A DNA stretch of 64,000 nucleotides. It comes from Bradyrhizobium sp. CCGE-LA001 (GTDB lineage Bacteria; Pseudomonadota; Alphaproteobacteria; Rhizobiales; Xanthobacteraceae). Where the stretch lies: assembly GCF_000296215.2 (NCBI RefSeq), contig NZ_CP013949.1, forward strand, positions 7,619,501-7,683,500. Direction: 5' to 3'. Under the pieces are notes generated by a model. It ran no database searches. It was given only the letters and a program-made list of their open reading frames with translations, and was not told where the DNA came from. Each line of letters begins with the position of its first letter. Within the stretch, counting starts at the first letter, position 1. A program made the position numbers and the translations under genes. Positions 32,327 through 43,077 of this stretch are shown one piece after another.

Positions 32327-33364
32327 ATGATCTTCCGCCAGCTCTTCGACAGCGTTTCGGGCACTTACAGCTATCTTCTGGCCAGCCGCCCCGGCGGCGA
32401 GGCGCTGATCCTCGATCCCGTGCTGGAGAAAGTCGATCGCTACTGCCAGCTGCTGCGCGAGCTCGACCTCAAGCTGGTCAAGGCGGTCGACACACATCTG
32501 CATGCCGACCACGTCACCGGGCTCGGCGAGCTGCGCGACCGCACCCATTGCATGACCGTGATGGGCGACCAGACCAAGGCCGACGTCGTTGCCATGCGGG
32601 TCGCGGACGGCGACAAGGTGACGATCGAAGGCCTGTCGCTCGACGTGATGTACACGCCGGGCCACACCGACGATTCCTACTCCTACCTGATGGGCGACCG
32701 CGTCTTCACCGGCGATACGCTGCTGATCCGCGGCACCGGCCGCACCGATTTCCAGAACGGCTCGTCGCGCGCACAGTACGAGTCGATTTTCAACCGCCTG
32801 CTCAAGCTGCCGGACGAGACGATGGTCTTCCCGGCGCACGACTACAAGGGCGACACCGTCTCCACCATTGGCGAGGAGAAGCGTTTCAATCCGCGGCTCC
32901 AGGTGCGCTCGGTCGACGAATATATCGAGCTGATGGCCAATCTGAAGCTGCCCAATCCGAAGATGATGGATGTCGCAGTGCCCGCCAACATGCATGTCGG
33001 CCTGCATCAGGAGGAGCTCGAGAAAGAGGGCCGCGCACTGAGCGCGACCGAGGCGATCCGCATCCTCGGCCGGCCCGACATCCTGCTGGTCGATCTGCGC
33101 GAGAGCAACGAGCGGATGAAGCACGGCATGCTCGAAGGCGCGCTGCACACGCCCTATCAATCCGTCGAGGAGAGCCTCAAGCCCGGCGGCATGCTGCGCG
33201 AGGTCGCAGCCGCCACCGGCCGCCGCGTCGTGTTCTTCTGCGCCTTCGGTGAACGCTCGGCGATGGCTGTGGCCGCCGCCAAGGCGGCTGGCCTCGCCAA
33301 CACTGCCCATATCGCTGGCGGCCTCGACGCCTGGAAAAAGGCGGGCGGGCCGGTGCTGCACTGA
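32327..33364 (+). CDS. Persulfide dioxygenase (ETHE1-like)-rhodanese fusion
   Basis: A 345-residue cytosolic protein (no signal). The N-terminal metallo-beta-lactamase-fold domain (about 1-225) has THLHADHVTG (His57, His59, Asp61, His62), TPGHTDDS and FTGDTLLIRGTGRTDFQ, and FPAHDYKG, the mononuclear-iron persulfide dioxygenase set. The C-terminal rhodanese domain (about 235-345) has FFCAFGERSAMA with catalytic Cys305. It would oxidise glutathione persulfide to sulfite and exchange sulfur with thiosulfate. Its place next to the sox genes fits detoxifying sulfane sulfur in the cytoplasm. Confidence 0.93.
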   Translation: MIFRQLFDSVSGTYSYLLASRPGGEALILDPVLEKVDRYCQLLRELDLKLVKAVDTHLHADHVTGLGELRDRTHCMTVMGDQTKADVVAMRVADGDKVTIEGLSLDVMYTPGHTDDSYSYLMGDRVFTGDTLLIRGTGRTDFQNGSSRAQYESIFNRLLKLPDETMVFPAHDYKGDTVSTIGEEKRFNPRLQVRSVDEYIELMANLKLPNPKMMDVAVPANMHVGLHQEELEKEGRALSATEAIRILGRPDILLVDLRESNERMKHGMLEGALHTPYQSVEESLKPGGMLREVAAATGRRVVFFCAFGERSAMAVAAAKAAGLANTAHIAGGLDAWKKAGGPVLH

Positions 33365-33440
33365 ACGGCTTGCGCCAGATCAGGTCCTGCACATATGTCC
33401 CTGATAGGATCGGATGCAGCATCACCATCCGGGAATGATC

Positions 33441-33611
33441 ATGGCCAAGACCGGGAAGCCGAGCGAGCCGCCCAAGATCATCGAGAGGAAGGCGGAAGAT
33501 AAGACGACGAAGCCTCCGCCGCCGCGCGAGATCGACGACGACGATTACGAAGACGGCGACATTGCAACGCCAAAGCGCGATCGCTATGGCCCGGATGACG
33601 AGCCGTTTTGA
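33441..33611 (+). CDS. Small acidic, proline/charge-rich protein of unknown function
   Basis: A 56-residue protein, MAKTGKPSEPPKIIERKAED followed by KTTKPPPP, an acidic run DDDDYEDGD and a tail ending GPDDEPF. It is probably disordered. ATG 33441 has GGGAATG upstream; 33435 and 33414 are also open. Codon choice is normal for the genome. I do not recognise it. Confidence 0.55.
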   Translation: MAKTGKPSEPPKIIERKAEDKTTKPPPPREIDDDDYEDGDIATPKRDRYGPDDEPF

Positions 33612-33664
33612 GGGGCGTGGCGGACGGGTTGAGTTTGACGGCGCCCTGGCGCCCCACCCTCCGC

Positions 33665-33692
33665 CGTCGTCCTGTCGAAAGCCAGGACGACG
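33665..33692. repeat. Perfect hairpin CGTCGTCCTG-N8-CAGGACGACG
   Basis: Ten-base perfect arms around TCGAAAGC. It resembles a reduced palindromic repeat unit and could serve as a terminator for the small gene before it. Confidence 0.6.
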
Positions 33693-33813
33693 ATGTACAG
33701 GGATAGCGCCCCTTACGACCCACCCGCGCTACCTGCCATGCGCCTGCGTTCATGGACAAATAACCGCCCTCCCCGATAGTTTGCGCGTCCATCGGGAGTG
33801 AAACGGAACTGCA

Positions 33814-35022
33814 ATGGTCGACGTTCTCGCCGCACCGCAGCAAGGCAAGGCGGACAGCGCCCTACGCACGCTGACGGGAATCTCGATCGCGCATTGGGTC
33901 AGCCATTTCCATCTGCTGGTGCTGCCGATGCTGTTCCCGTTCCTCAAAGGCCAGCTCGGCGTCGGCTATATCGAGCTCGGCTTCTCACTCACCGTGTTCG
34001 CGGTGGTGTCGGGATTGACCCAGGCGCCGACCGGCTATCTCGTCGACCATTATGGCGCGCGGCGCATTCTCTTGGCCGGGCTGGCGCTCGGCGGCTGCGC
34101 GCTGATCCTGCTCGGCCTGCATCTCAGTTATGCCTCGCTGATCGCCTGCGCCGTGCTGCTGGGCCTCGCCAACAGCGTCTATCATCCCGCCGATTACGCG
34201 ATCCTGGCCGAGCACATGGACGAGGCGCGGATGGGCCGCGCTTTCTCGATCCACACCTTTGCCGGCTTTCTCGGTGGCGCCGTCGCACCGGCGATCGTGG
34301 CCGCGCTCGTCACGCTGTCCGGCGGCACCGGCGCGCTGATCGCCTCGGGCGCGATCGGTGTCGCCGTGGCGCTGCTGCTGATCGTCATGAACATTCCCGA
34401 TGCCGGCGCGCACAAGAAGAAGCCCGGCAACGAGAACGCGCCCAAGCAGGCCGTGATCACGCCGGCGCTGATCACCCTGACCGCGCTGTTCATGCTGCTG
34501 AGCCTGTCGGTTGCCGGCATCAACAATTTCGGCGTGGTCGCGCTGATGAGCGGCTACGGTGCCTCCTACTCCGCCGCCAATATCGCGCTGACGGCCTTCC
34601 TTGGTGCCAGTGCCCTTGGCGTGCTCGCAGGCGGCGTCCTCGCCGACCGGACCGAGCGTCACGGCCAGGTCGCCGCGGCCTGCTTCGCGGTCAATGCGGC
34701 GATCGTGCTGCTGATCGCACTGGTCACGCTGCCGGGCTGGGCGCTCACCGCCGCCATGTCGGCCGCGGGCTTCCTCTCCGGGGTGATCGCCCCCTCGCGC
34801 GACATGCTGGTGCGCAACGCGGCGCCTGCCGGCGCTGCGGGCCGTGCCTTCGGCATCGTCTCCACCGGCTTCAATCTCGGCGGCATCGTCTCACCGCTGC
34901 TGTTCGGCTGGATCATGGACCAGAGCGCGCCGCACTGGGTGTTCGGCGCGTCCGTGATCTTCATGGTGGCGACGGTGGTGCTGTCGCCGTTCACGGAGCG
35001 GCGGGCGCAAGCCAAGACGTAG
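33814..35022 (+). CDS. MFS transporter (fosmidomycin-resistance-like group)
   Basis: Major facilitator of 402 residues with twelve helices. GISIAHWVSHFHLLVLPMLFPFLK and ELGFSLTVFAVVSGLTQAPTGYLVDHYGARR are close to the Fsr group of carriers. The cargo is unknown. It is followed 57 bases later by an amidohydrolase gene, so it may carry an acylated amino acid or related compound. Confidence 0.87.
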   Translation: MVDVLAAPQQGKADSALRTLTGISIAHWVSHFHLLVLPMLFPFLKGQLGVGYIELGFSLTVFAVVSGLTQAPTGYLVDHYGARRILLAGLALGGCALILLGLHLSYASLIACAVLLGLANSVYHPADYAILAEHMDEARMGRAFSIHTFAGFLGGAVAPAIVAALVTLSGGTGALIASGAIGVAVALLLIVMNIPDAGAHKKKPGNENAPKQAVITPALITLTALFMLLSLSVAGINNFGVVALMSGYGASYSAANIALTAFLGASALGVLAGGVLADRTERHGQVAAACFAVNAAIVLLIALVTLPGWALTAAMSAAGFLSGVIAPSRDMLVRNAAPAGAAGRAFGIVSTGFNLGGIVSPLLFGWIMDQSAPHWVFGASVIFMVATVVLSPFTERRAQAKT

Positions 35023-35079
35023 TTTGACATTCAAGCGGCGTCCCGGCGAAGGAAACAACAACAAACGGGAAGAGACACC

Positions 35080-36798
35080 ATGAGCACTCCTGATCTCGTG
35101 ATCCGCGGCGGCACCGTTGCGGACGGTCGCGGCGGTGAATTGTTCGAGGCGGATGTCGCCATCAGCGGCGGCAGGATCAGCCAAGTGGGGAAGGTCTCGG
35201 CCAAAGGAGCAGAGGAGATCGACGCGCGCGGCAAACTTGTGACGCCGGGCTTCGTCGACGTGCACACGCATTATGACGGCCAGGTCACCTGGAGCCAGGA
35301 CATCACGCCGTCCTCGCAGAACGGCGTCACCACCGCGATCATGGGCAATTGCGGCGTCGGCTTCGCGCCGTGCAAGCCGGCCGATCACACCCGCCTGATC
35401 CAGCTGATGGAAGGCGTCGAGGACATTCCCGAGCCGGTGCTGAGCGCCGGCATTCCCTGGACCTGGGAAAGCTTTCCGGATTACATGGACTGGCTGTCGA
35501 AGCGCGATTTCGACATCGACGTCGGCGCGCAGCTGCCGCATGCGGCACTGCGGGTCTACGTCATGGGCGAGCGTGGCGCCCGCCGCGATCCCTCGACCGC
35601 AGAGGACAACGCGGCGATGGCGAAGCTCGCGGGCGAAGCGGTGCGCTCAGGCGCGCTCGGCTTCTCGACCTCGCGCACGCTCAATCACCGCACCTCGACC
35701 GGCGATTTCACGCCGACCTTGAAGGCGGGCGAGGACGAGCTCACCGCGATCGCCGGCGCGATGCATCGGCAGGGCCGCAGCGTGCTGCAATTCGTGCTGG
35801 ATCTGTCGACCATCCACGAGGACCTACCGATGATGCTGCGGGTGGCGGACACAACGAAGTGCCCGATCTCGTTCTCGATCACTCAGAACGACAAGGCGCC
35901 GCAGCGCTGGCGTCAGACGCTGGACGAGATCAATGCCGCCGCGCGGCGCGGCCTCTCCATCACCGCGCAGATCGCGGCGCGCCCCGTGGGTCTGCTGCTC
36001 GGGCTCGAACTATCGCGCAATCCTTTCCAGACCCATCCGAGCTACCAGGCGATCGCGCATCTGCCGTTGCAGGAGCGCCTGGCGCGGCTGCGTCAGAGCG
36101 AGGTGCGCAAGGCGATCCTGAGCGAGACGGCGACCGCGACCGACGATCCGCTGTTCTTCCGTCCGAACTACGACAAGATGTTCCTGCTCGGCGATCCCCC
36201 CGATTACGAGCAGCCGCCGGAGAACGCGCTCGGACCGCAGGCGCGCAAGCAGGGCCGGCAGCCGGAAGAGCTCGCTTACGATGCGATGCTGTCGGACGAT
36301 GGCCGCGGCATGCTCTACGTGCCGTTCCTCAACTATGCCGACGGCAATCTGGATGCGACGCGCGAGATGCTGATCGATCCGCAATCGGTGCCGGGCCTCT
36401 CCGATGGCGGTGCGCATTGCGGCATCATCTGCGATGCCAGCTTCCCGACCTATCTGCTGACGCACTGGACGCGCGACCGCAAGCGCGGCGAGAAACTGTC
36501 GATCCCGTTCGTGGTCGCGGCGCAGGCACGCAAGACCGCACTCTCGGTCGGCCTCACCGACCGCGGGCTCATTGCTCCGGGCTATAAAGCTGACGTCAAC
36601 GTGATCGACTATGACCGCCTGCACCTGCATCCACCGAAGGTGCATTACGATCTGCCGGTCGGAGGACGGCGACTGCTGCAGGACGTCGACGGCTACGAGG
36701 CGACGATCGTGTCCGGCGTGGTGACGCGGCGACAGGGCGAGGCCACGGGCGAGCGGCCGGGGAAGCTGATTCGGGGCGCGCAGGGGGCGGCGAACTAG
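35080..36798 (+). CDS. N-acyl-D-amino-acid deacylase family amidohydrolase
   Basis: Metal-dependent hydrolase of 572 residues of the D-aminoacylase group. PDLVIRGGTVADGRGGELFEADVAI begins the small beta domain. GFVDVHTHYDGQVTWSQDI gives the HxH metal site; GNCGVGFAPC and GGAHCGIICDASFPTYLLTHW follow. Longer than typical D-aminoacylase (about 480), as in the Bradyrhizobium-type members. ATG 35080 is preceded by GGGAAGAGACACC. The substrate is inferred only. Confidence 0.88.
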   Translation: MSTPDLVIRGGTVADGRGGELFEADVAISGGRISQVGKVSAKGAEEIDARGKLVTPGFVDVHTHYDGQVTWSQDITPSSQNGVTTAIMGNCGVGFAPCKPADHTRLIQLMEGVEDIPEPVLSAGIPWTWESFPDYMDWLSKRDFDIDVGAQLPHAALRVYVMGERGARRDPSTAEDNAAMAKLAGEAVRSGALGFSTSRTLNHRTSTGDFTPTLKAGEDELTAIAGAMHRQGRSVLQFVLDLSTIHEDLPMMLRVADTTKCPISFSITQNDKAPQRWRQTLDEINAAARRGLSITAQIAARPVGLLLGLELSRNPFQTHPSYQAIAHLPLQERLARLRQSEVRKAILSETATATDDPLFFRPNYDKMFLLGDPPDYEQPPENALGPQARKQGRQPEELAYDAMLSDDGRGMLYVPFLNYADGNLDATREMLIDPQSVPGLSDGGAHCGIICDASFPTYLLTHWTRDRKRGEKLSIPFVVAAQARKTALSVGLTDRGLIAPGYKADVNVIDYDRLHLHPPKVHYDLPVGGRRLLQDVDGYEATIVSGVVTRRQGEATGERPGKLIRGAQGAAN

Positions 36799-36811
36799 CG
36801 CGGCGTTGCCG

Positions 36812-36834
36812 CTTACCCTCCCCTGGAGGGTAAG
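36812..36834. terminator. Perfect hairpin CTTACCCTCC-CCT-GGAGGGTAAG between convergent genes
   Basis: Ten-base perfect arms around three bases lie in the 53-base gap between the amidohydrolase and an MFS gene, where they could end transcripts from both sides. No T-run follows on either strand, so a repeat remnant is also possible. Confidence 0.5.
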
Positions 36835-36851
36835 ACGGAGGCCACTCCTAA

Positions 36852-38177
36852 CTACGTCGGCGACACCGCGCCCTTCAGCGGCGCCGCTTGCGCGGCCGTA
36901 CCGCCTGTCAGCCTCGCGCGTTCGGTGTTCGGCCAGAGCAGCAGGAGGCCAAGCAAGCCGGAGCCGACCATGATCGCGGCGTTGATAGTGAAGCCGGTCA
37001 TGTAGCCTTCGAGCGTGCTGCTGGCGTGCTGGATCACGGTGCCCATCACGGCGGGCGCGATGATGCCGGAGAGCGTATAGAGCGCGCCGTAGATCGCGAG
37101 GATGGCGCCGCGCTGCGAGGCCGGCGTGAACTCGCCGAGCATCGGCGGGCACACCACATAGATCGCGCCGCACAGGCCGGTTCCGACCACGAGCAAAGTA
37201 AGCTGGAGGCCGGCGCCCTGGACGTGCGGCATCATCGCAAGGATCAGGCCGCCGATGACCAGCGGCACGGAGCCGAGCACGCCGCGGGCGACGCGCGTGG
37301 TCGAGCCGCGGGCCATCATCAATTGCGAGATCCAGCCCGTGAGCAGCACGATGGTGGCGCCGAAGACCCAGGGCAGAACGGAGATCCAGCCCGCCTGGCT
37401 CTGCGAGAAGCCAAGGCCCTTGATGATGAAGGGCGTGAACCAGGTCAGCCCGAGCGACAGCGCCCAATAGGCCCCGAAGGTCGCAGCGACGCAGCCGAGG
37501 AAGGTGCGCGAGGTCAGCAGCTGTACGTAGGGAATTTTCGTCTCGCTGACAGCGAGGGCCTGCGTGTCCTCCAGCGGGCCTTCCTTGCCGAGCGCAAGCC
37601 AGGCACAGACCCAGATCAGGCCGACGATGCCGAGCGCGCCGAAGGCATAGTGCCAGGAATGGTTGACGATGATCCAGTTCAGCGCCGGCACCGCGATGAT
37701 GACGCCGAAGGCCGAGCCTTGCGACAGGATCGCGGTCGGCAGCGTGCGCTTCTCGTCGGGGAACCATTTGTAGATCGCGTGCGCGGCGACCGAGAAGGCC
37801 GGGCCTTCGCCGGCGCCCAGCACGATGCGGCAGATCAGCAGCGTGGTAAAGGAGACGGTGCCGACCATCGGAAACTGCGTCACCGCCCAGATCACTGCGA
37901 GCGCCAGCAGCACCCAGCGCGTCGGCACCTTGTTGACGATGAAGCCGACCACGATGGCGGAGATCGAGAACAGGAAGAAGAACGAGGAGCCGAGCAGGCC
38001 AAATTGCTCCGGCGTCAGCTTGAGCTCCGTCATGATCGGCACGCCGGCGAGTCCCACGACGATCTTGTCAGCGAAGTTCACCAGCATGAACAGGAACAGG
38101 AGAAAAGTGATCGTCCAGGCGCCTTTCGGCGTTTCGATCGTCTTGCCCGGATTGGGCGTTTCCTGAGCGCTCATCAT
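36852..38177 (-). CDS. MFS transporter (anion:cation symporter-like, ACS group)
   Basis: Major facilitator of 441 residues. WTITFLLFLFMLVNFADKIVVGLAG is TM1, and RIVLGAGEGPAFSVAAHAIYKWFPDEKRTLPTAI is characteristic of the GudP/ACS group, which carries sugar acids and other organic anions. ATG 38177 (or 38174) follows GGGGAGA; the open frame extends to 38297. It is divergent from the ABC export operon and convergent with the amidohydrolase. Confidence 0.88.
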   Translation of the reverse strand: MMSAQETPNPGKTIETPKGAWTITFLLFLFMLVNFADKIVVGLAGVPIMTELKLTPEQFGLLGSSFFFLFSISAIVVGFIVNKVPTRWVLLALAVIWAVTQFPMVGTVSFTTLLICRIVLGAGEGPAFSVAAHAIYKWFPDEKRTLPTAILSQGSAFGVIIAVPALNWIIVNHSWHYAFGALGIVGLIWVCAWLALGKEGPLEDTQALAVSETKIPYVQLLTSRTFLGCVAATFGAYWALSLGLTWFTPFIIKGLGFSQSQAGWISVLPWVFGATIVLLTGWISQLMMARGSTTRVARGVLGSVPLVIGGLILAMMPHVQGAGLQLTLLVVGTGLCGAIYVVCPPMLGEFTPASQRGAILAIYGALYTLSGIIAPAVMGTVIQHASSTLEGYMTGFTINAAIMVGSGLLGLLLLWPNTERARLTGGTAAQAAPLKGAVSPT

Positions 38178-38318
38178 TCTCCCCGCAGGTCCTTTCGGCA
38201 CTTTTTTGATTTGGCCGGCTTGGAAGCTAACAACGGCTTCGGGAGCAACGCAACCCGGCATTTCCGGAGCAAGTGTGCTAGCAACAAATTCCATCAATTT
38301 TGTTCGGCGCCATTCATC

Positions 38319-38968
<650 letters not shown>

Positions 38969-38972
<4 letters not shown>

Positions 38973-41431
38973 GGCGCGCGCTGTGGATCCTCGCCGTGCT
39001 GCTGAGCCATTGGCGGCGCCACAAGATGCAGTTCGCAACGCTGCTGATCGGACTGATCGCGGCGACCGCGCTGTGGAGCGGGGTGCAGGCGATCAACCAG
39101 CAGGCCCGCAGCGCCTACGACCGCGCCGCGGCGACGTTTGGCGGCGTGCGCACGGCGATGCTGGTCGCGCCTGATGCGGCGACTTTCTCGCAGGAGCTGT
39201 TCGTCAAGCTGAGGCGTGCCGGCTGGCCGGTCTCGCCGGTGCTGGAGGGGCGGGTCCAGATCAACGGGCGCTCGCTGCGGCTGCTCGGCATCGAGCCGGT
39301 GACGATGCCGGCGGACGTCGGCGACGCTCCGCGCCTTGGCGCTGCGGATCTGAGCAGCTTTGTGACGTCGCCGGGCCAGACGCTGGTGGCGCGGGAGACG
39401 CTGACCGATCTGCACGAGAAGGAAGGCGCGACGCCAGCGATCAGCGATGGCGCAAAACTGCCGCCTCTGCGCGTGCTGCCACAGCTCGTGCCCGGCGTTC
39501 TGGTGGTCGATATCGGCGTGGCACAGCGGCTCCTCGACAAGCCGGATCAGCTGTCGCGGCTGCTGATCGGCAAGGCGAAGGGCAAGCCCGCGCCGCTGCA
39601 AAGCGTCGTCGGTGAGCAATTGCAGCGGGTCGAGCCCGACGCGGAAACGGAGCTGGAGCGACTCACCGACAGTTTTCACCTCAATCTCACGGCGTTCGGC
39701 CTGCTGTCGTTCTTCGTCGGGCTCTTCATCGTCAACTCGGCCGTCGGCCTCGCCTTCGAGCAGCGATTGCCGATGCTGCGTACGCTGCGCGCCTGCGGAG
39801 CCTCGGCGCGGCTGGTCAACACCGTGCTGGTCGTCGAGCTGGTCGTGCTGGCGCTGGTCGCCGGGCTGATCGGGCTGGTCTGCGGCTATTTCATCGCAGC
39901 GGCGCTGCTCCCGGACGTTGCGGCGTCGCTCCGCGGGCTCTACGGCGCGCAGATCCCGGGGCAGCTCGTGCTGCGGCCTGAATGGTGGCTGGCCGGCATC
40001 GGCATCAGCATCGCCGGCGCGCTGGTGGCGGCTGCGACCAGTCTGATCAAGGTGATCAGGATGCCCGTGCTGGCGACTGCGCAGCCGCGCGCCTGGCAGC
40101 AGAGGCAGCGCCGCTGGCTGGTCTTGCAAAGTGCTGCCGCATGCGCGGTGTTCGCAGTCGCGCTGCTCTTGCTGCACTATGGACAGACGCTGATCGCAGG
40201 CTTTGGCGTGCTGGCCGCGCTGATGCTCGGCGCCGCGCTGATCCTGCCGGCCTTCCTCGATATCATCCTCCTCGCAGGCCAGCGCGTGGCGCGAGGGCCA
40301 CTCGCGCTGTGGTTCTGGGCCGACAACCGGCAGCAGCTCTCTGGCCTGTCGCTGGCGCTGATGGCGCTGCTGCTCGCGCTCGCCGTCAATGTCGGGGTGT
40401 CCACCATGGTGGAGACATTCAGCCGGACCTTCATCGGCTGGCTCAATGGACGGCTGGCGCCCGACGTCTACATCAGCGCCGCCGACAATGCGCAAGGCCT
40501 TGCGATTCGAAACTGGCTGCGTGAGCGCAACGATGTCCAGGCAGTCCTTTCCGGCGGACGTGCCGAAGCGCAAGTCCAGGGCCAGCCGGTGGAGTTGCTC
40601 GGCCTGCCTGATCATGCGCTTTATCGCGAGCGTTGGCCGCTGCTGGAGGCCGCACCGCGCGCCTGGACGCGGCTCGTGCCAGGCAATGCCGCCTTCATCA
40701 GCGAGCAGCTGAGCCGCCGGCTGAATATCCGTCTCGGCGACGTCATCGCGGTGCCGGCGCCGGGTGGGACCTGGGAGTTCGACATCGTCGGCATCTATGC
40801 CGATTACGGCAATCCCAAGGGACAGCTCGCGGTCAATGTCGCGGCGCTGATCCGGCACTTTCCGCAGACGCCACAGACGCGCATCGGCCTGATCGTCGCC
40901 AAGGAGAACATCCCGGGCCTGATCGCAGCCTTGCAGAAGCAATTTGCGCTCGACGACCGCAGCGTCGCCGACCAGGCCTCGGTGAAGGCGGAATCGATAC
41001 GCATCTTCAACCGCACCTTTGCGGTGACCTCCGCGCTGAATGCGTTCACGCTCGGCGTCGCCGGCATCGCACTGCTGACCAGCCTGCTGACGCTGGCCAA
41101 TTCACGCCTGCCGCAGCTCGCGCCGCTCTGGGCGATTGGCCTCCCCCGGCCGCGCCTGGCCGCGATCGAGCTGACCAAGACGCTATCGGTCGCACTGTTC
41201 ACCGCGCTGCTGGCGGTGCCGCTCGGCCTCCTCGTGGCATGGTGCCTCATCGCGATCGTCAACGTGAAGGCGTTTGGTTGGCGGCTGCCGTTCCACGTGT
41301 TTCCGCTGCAACTGGTCGAGCTGGTCGCGGTCGCGCTGCTCGCTTCGCTGATCGCCGCGCTGCTGCCGATGATCCGGCTGGCGCGGATGCAGCCAGCGAG
41401 CCTCGTCAAGGTGTTCGCCAATGAGCGCTGA
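38969..41431 (+). CDS. FtsX-like ABC transporter permease (large, two-domain)
   Basis: Membrane protein of 820 residues with two FtsX-type halves. There is a helix near 24-42, a long periplasmic domain to about 245, then three helices (about 245-360). Four central helices (about 385-470), a second periplasmic domain (about 480-680) and three final helices (685-815) follow. This layout is that of the AttFG/YbbP-type permeases, which work with a LolD-like ATPase. Ends overlap both neighbours. Confidence 0.9.
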
Positions 41432-42503
41432 CGCGATTTCCCGACGTGCATTCGCCGGCGCCCTTGCCGCGCTCGCCCTTTCGCGCCGCGCAGGCGCGCA
41501 GGGCTATGCCGGTCTCGGCGAGACCGCCGACGGCTTTGCCAAAGTGATGCCGGGAAAGCTGTTCAGCTTCCCTGGAGATCACGGGCCGCATCCGGAGTTT
41601 CGCATCGAGTGGTGGTATCTCACGGCGAATCTCGTCGATTCCAGCGGCGCGGCATGCGGTCTGCAGTGGACGCTGTTCCGCCAAGCGGCCCAGCCGGGGC
41701 CGCAAGGCGAAGGCTGGGCCAATCAGCAAGTGTGGATGGGACATGCGGCGGTGACGCGTGCCGACACGCACCGCTTCAGCGAGACATTTTCGCGTGGCGG
41801 CGTGGGACAGGCCGGCGTCATAGCCAAGCCGTTCGAGGCCTGGATCGACGCCTGGGAAATGAAGTGCGTCGAGCGCACCGATGATCGCACACTGGCCCCG
41901 TTGACACTGAAGGCGTCCGGTGCCGATTTCAGCTACGCGCTGACGCTGGAGACGGAGCGGCCGGTGGTGCTGCAAGGCGACCGCGGCTACAGCCGCAAGT
42001 CGGAGCGCGGACAGGCGTCCTACTATTACAGCCAGCCGTTCTACCGCGCGCGCGGCACGCTCAGCATCGACGACAAGGCGGTCGATGTCTCGGGCCAGGC
42101 CTGGTTGGACCGCGAATGGAGCAGCCAGCCGCTCGAAGCCGACCAGACCGGCTGGGACTGGCTGTCGCTGCATCTGGCGTCCGGCGACAAGCTGATGCTG
42201 TACCGGCTGCGGCAGAAGGACGGCCAAAACTATCCGTTCGGCAATTGGATCAACGCCGCGGGCGACACGCAGATGATTGCGGGCGACGATATCCAGATGA
42301 GTCCCAAGGCGACGGTGGACATTGCGGGGCGCAAAGTGCCGGTGGAATGGCAGATCGCAATTCCCTCGCGATCGTTCTCGATCGCCTGCAAACCGCTGAA
42401 TCCGAAGGCCTGGATGGGGACCGGCTTCTCCTATTGGGAAGGGCCGATCAGCTTTGCCGGCACGCATGACGGCGTTGGCTATCTCGAGATGACCGGCTAT
42501 TGA
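41421..42503 (+). CDS. AttH/CrtC-family lipocalin-like protein
   Basis: Exported protein of 360 residues. The N-terminus SRRAFAGALAALALSRRAGAQG looks like a Tat or Sec signal. DHGPHPEFRIEWWYLTANL is the hallmark of the AttH/CrtC fold, and SGQAWLDREWSSQPLEADQTGWDWLSLHL is the second signature. The fold includes carotenoid hydratase and proteins that accompany AttEFG-type ABC exporters. Here it overlaps the permease gene by 11 bases, so the three genes form one unit. Its ligand is unknown. Confidence 0.88.
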   Translation: MSADAISRRAFAGALAALALSRRAGAQGYAGLGETADGFAKVMPGKLFSFPGDHGPHPEFRIEWWYLTANLVDSSGAACGLQWTLFRQAAQPGPQGEGWANQQVWMGHAAVTRADTHRFSETFSRGGVGQAGVIAKPFEAWIDAWEMKCVERTDDRTLAPLTLKASGADFSYALTLETERPVVLQGDRGYSRKSERGQASYYYSQPFYRARGTLSIDDKAVDVSGQAWLDREWSSQPLEADQTGWDWLSLHLASGDKLMLYRLRQKDGQNYPFGNWINAAGDTQMIAGDDIQMSPKATVDIAGRKVPVEWQIAIPSRSFSIACKPLNPKAWMGTGFSYWEGPISFAGTHDGVGYLEMTGY

Positions 42504-42529
42504 AGCGCGATCTCTTCGAGGGACTTGCG

Positions 42530-42919
42530 ATGTATCATCTCACCGCTCTCGTCACGCTGCTGGCGATCGCATTTTACTTCTTCACCGCCGTCAACGTGTC
42601 GCGCTTGCGCACCAAGACCGGTGTCAAGGTGCCAGCGATGGCGGGGCATCCGGATTTCGACCGCGCCTTCCGCATCCAGACGAACACGCTGGAATGGATG
42701 CCGATCTTCCTGCCGGCGCTCTGGCTGTTCGCGGCCTATATCGGTGATGCCATGGCGGCCGGGATCGGCGCGGTCTGGATCATCGGCCGCATCGTCTATT
42801 TCATCGGCTATTCGCAGGCGGCCGCCAAACGCGGCACGGGTTTTGCGATCCAGGTCCTCGCTGCGCTTGTCCTGTGGGTCGGTGCACTGGGGGCGGTGGT
42901 GTTGCGGCTGGTGAAGTAA
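42530..42919 (+). CDS. MAPEG family membrane protein
   Basis: A 129-residue protein with four helices. FRIQTNTLEWMPIFLPALWLFAAY is the family signature (helix 2). MAPEG members include microsomal glutathione transferases and leukotriene synthases; the bacterial substrates are unclear. ATG 42530 has GAGGGAC upstream; the open frame begins at 42500. It follows the AttH-like gene by 26 bases. Confidence 0.88.
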   Translation: MYHLTALVTLLAIAFYFFTAVNVSRLRTKTGVKVPAMAGHPDFDRAFRIQTNTLEWMPIFLPALWLFAAYIGDAMAAGIGAVWIIGRIVYFIGYSQAAAKRGTGFAIQVLAALVLWVGALGAVVLRLVK

Positions 42920-42936
42920 ACCACGGCATCACACGG

Positions 42937-43074
42937 CTCGTGTCCCGGGCGCGGTGCAGCGTGGTAACGCTGCGCCGCTGAACCGGGACCGAGTCTGGCC
43001 TTCACGCCCGGAGAGGCGTGGGTCCCGGCTCTGCGCAGCAGCGTTTCACGCTGCTGCGCGTCCGGGACACGAGA
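42937..43074. repeat. Compound intergenic palindrome, GCTCGTGTCCCGG family
   Basis: The outer ends GCTCGTGTCCCGGG and CCGGGACACGAGAGC pair, and between them lie two smaller hairpins built on GCAGCGT/ACGCTGC arms. It fills the space between convergent genes. Confidence 0.82.
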
Positions 43075-43077
43075 GCC

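Noticed and set aside
36888..38318. Upstream part of a 694-codon frame that ends as the LolD-type ATPase
   Set aside because: This portion is antisense to the MFS gene. The ATPase starts at GTG 38319, where family similarity begins.
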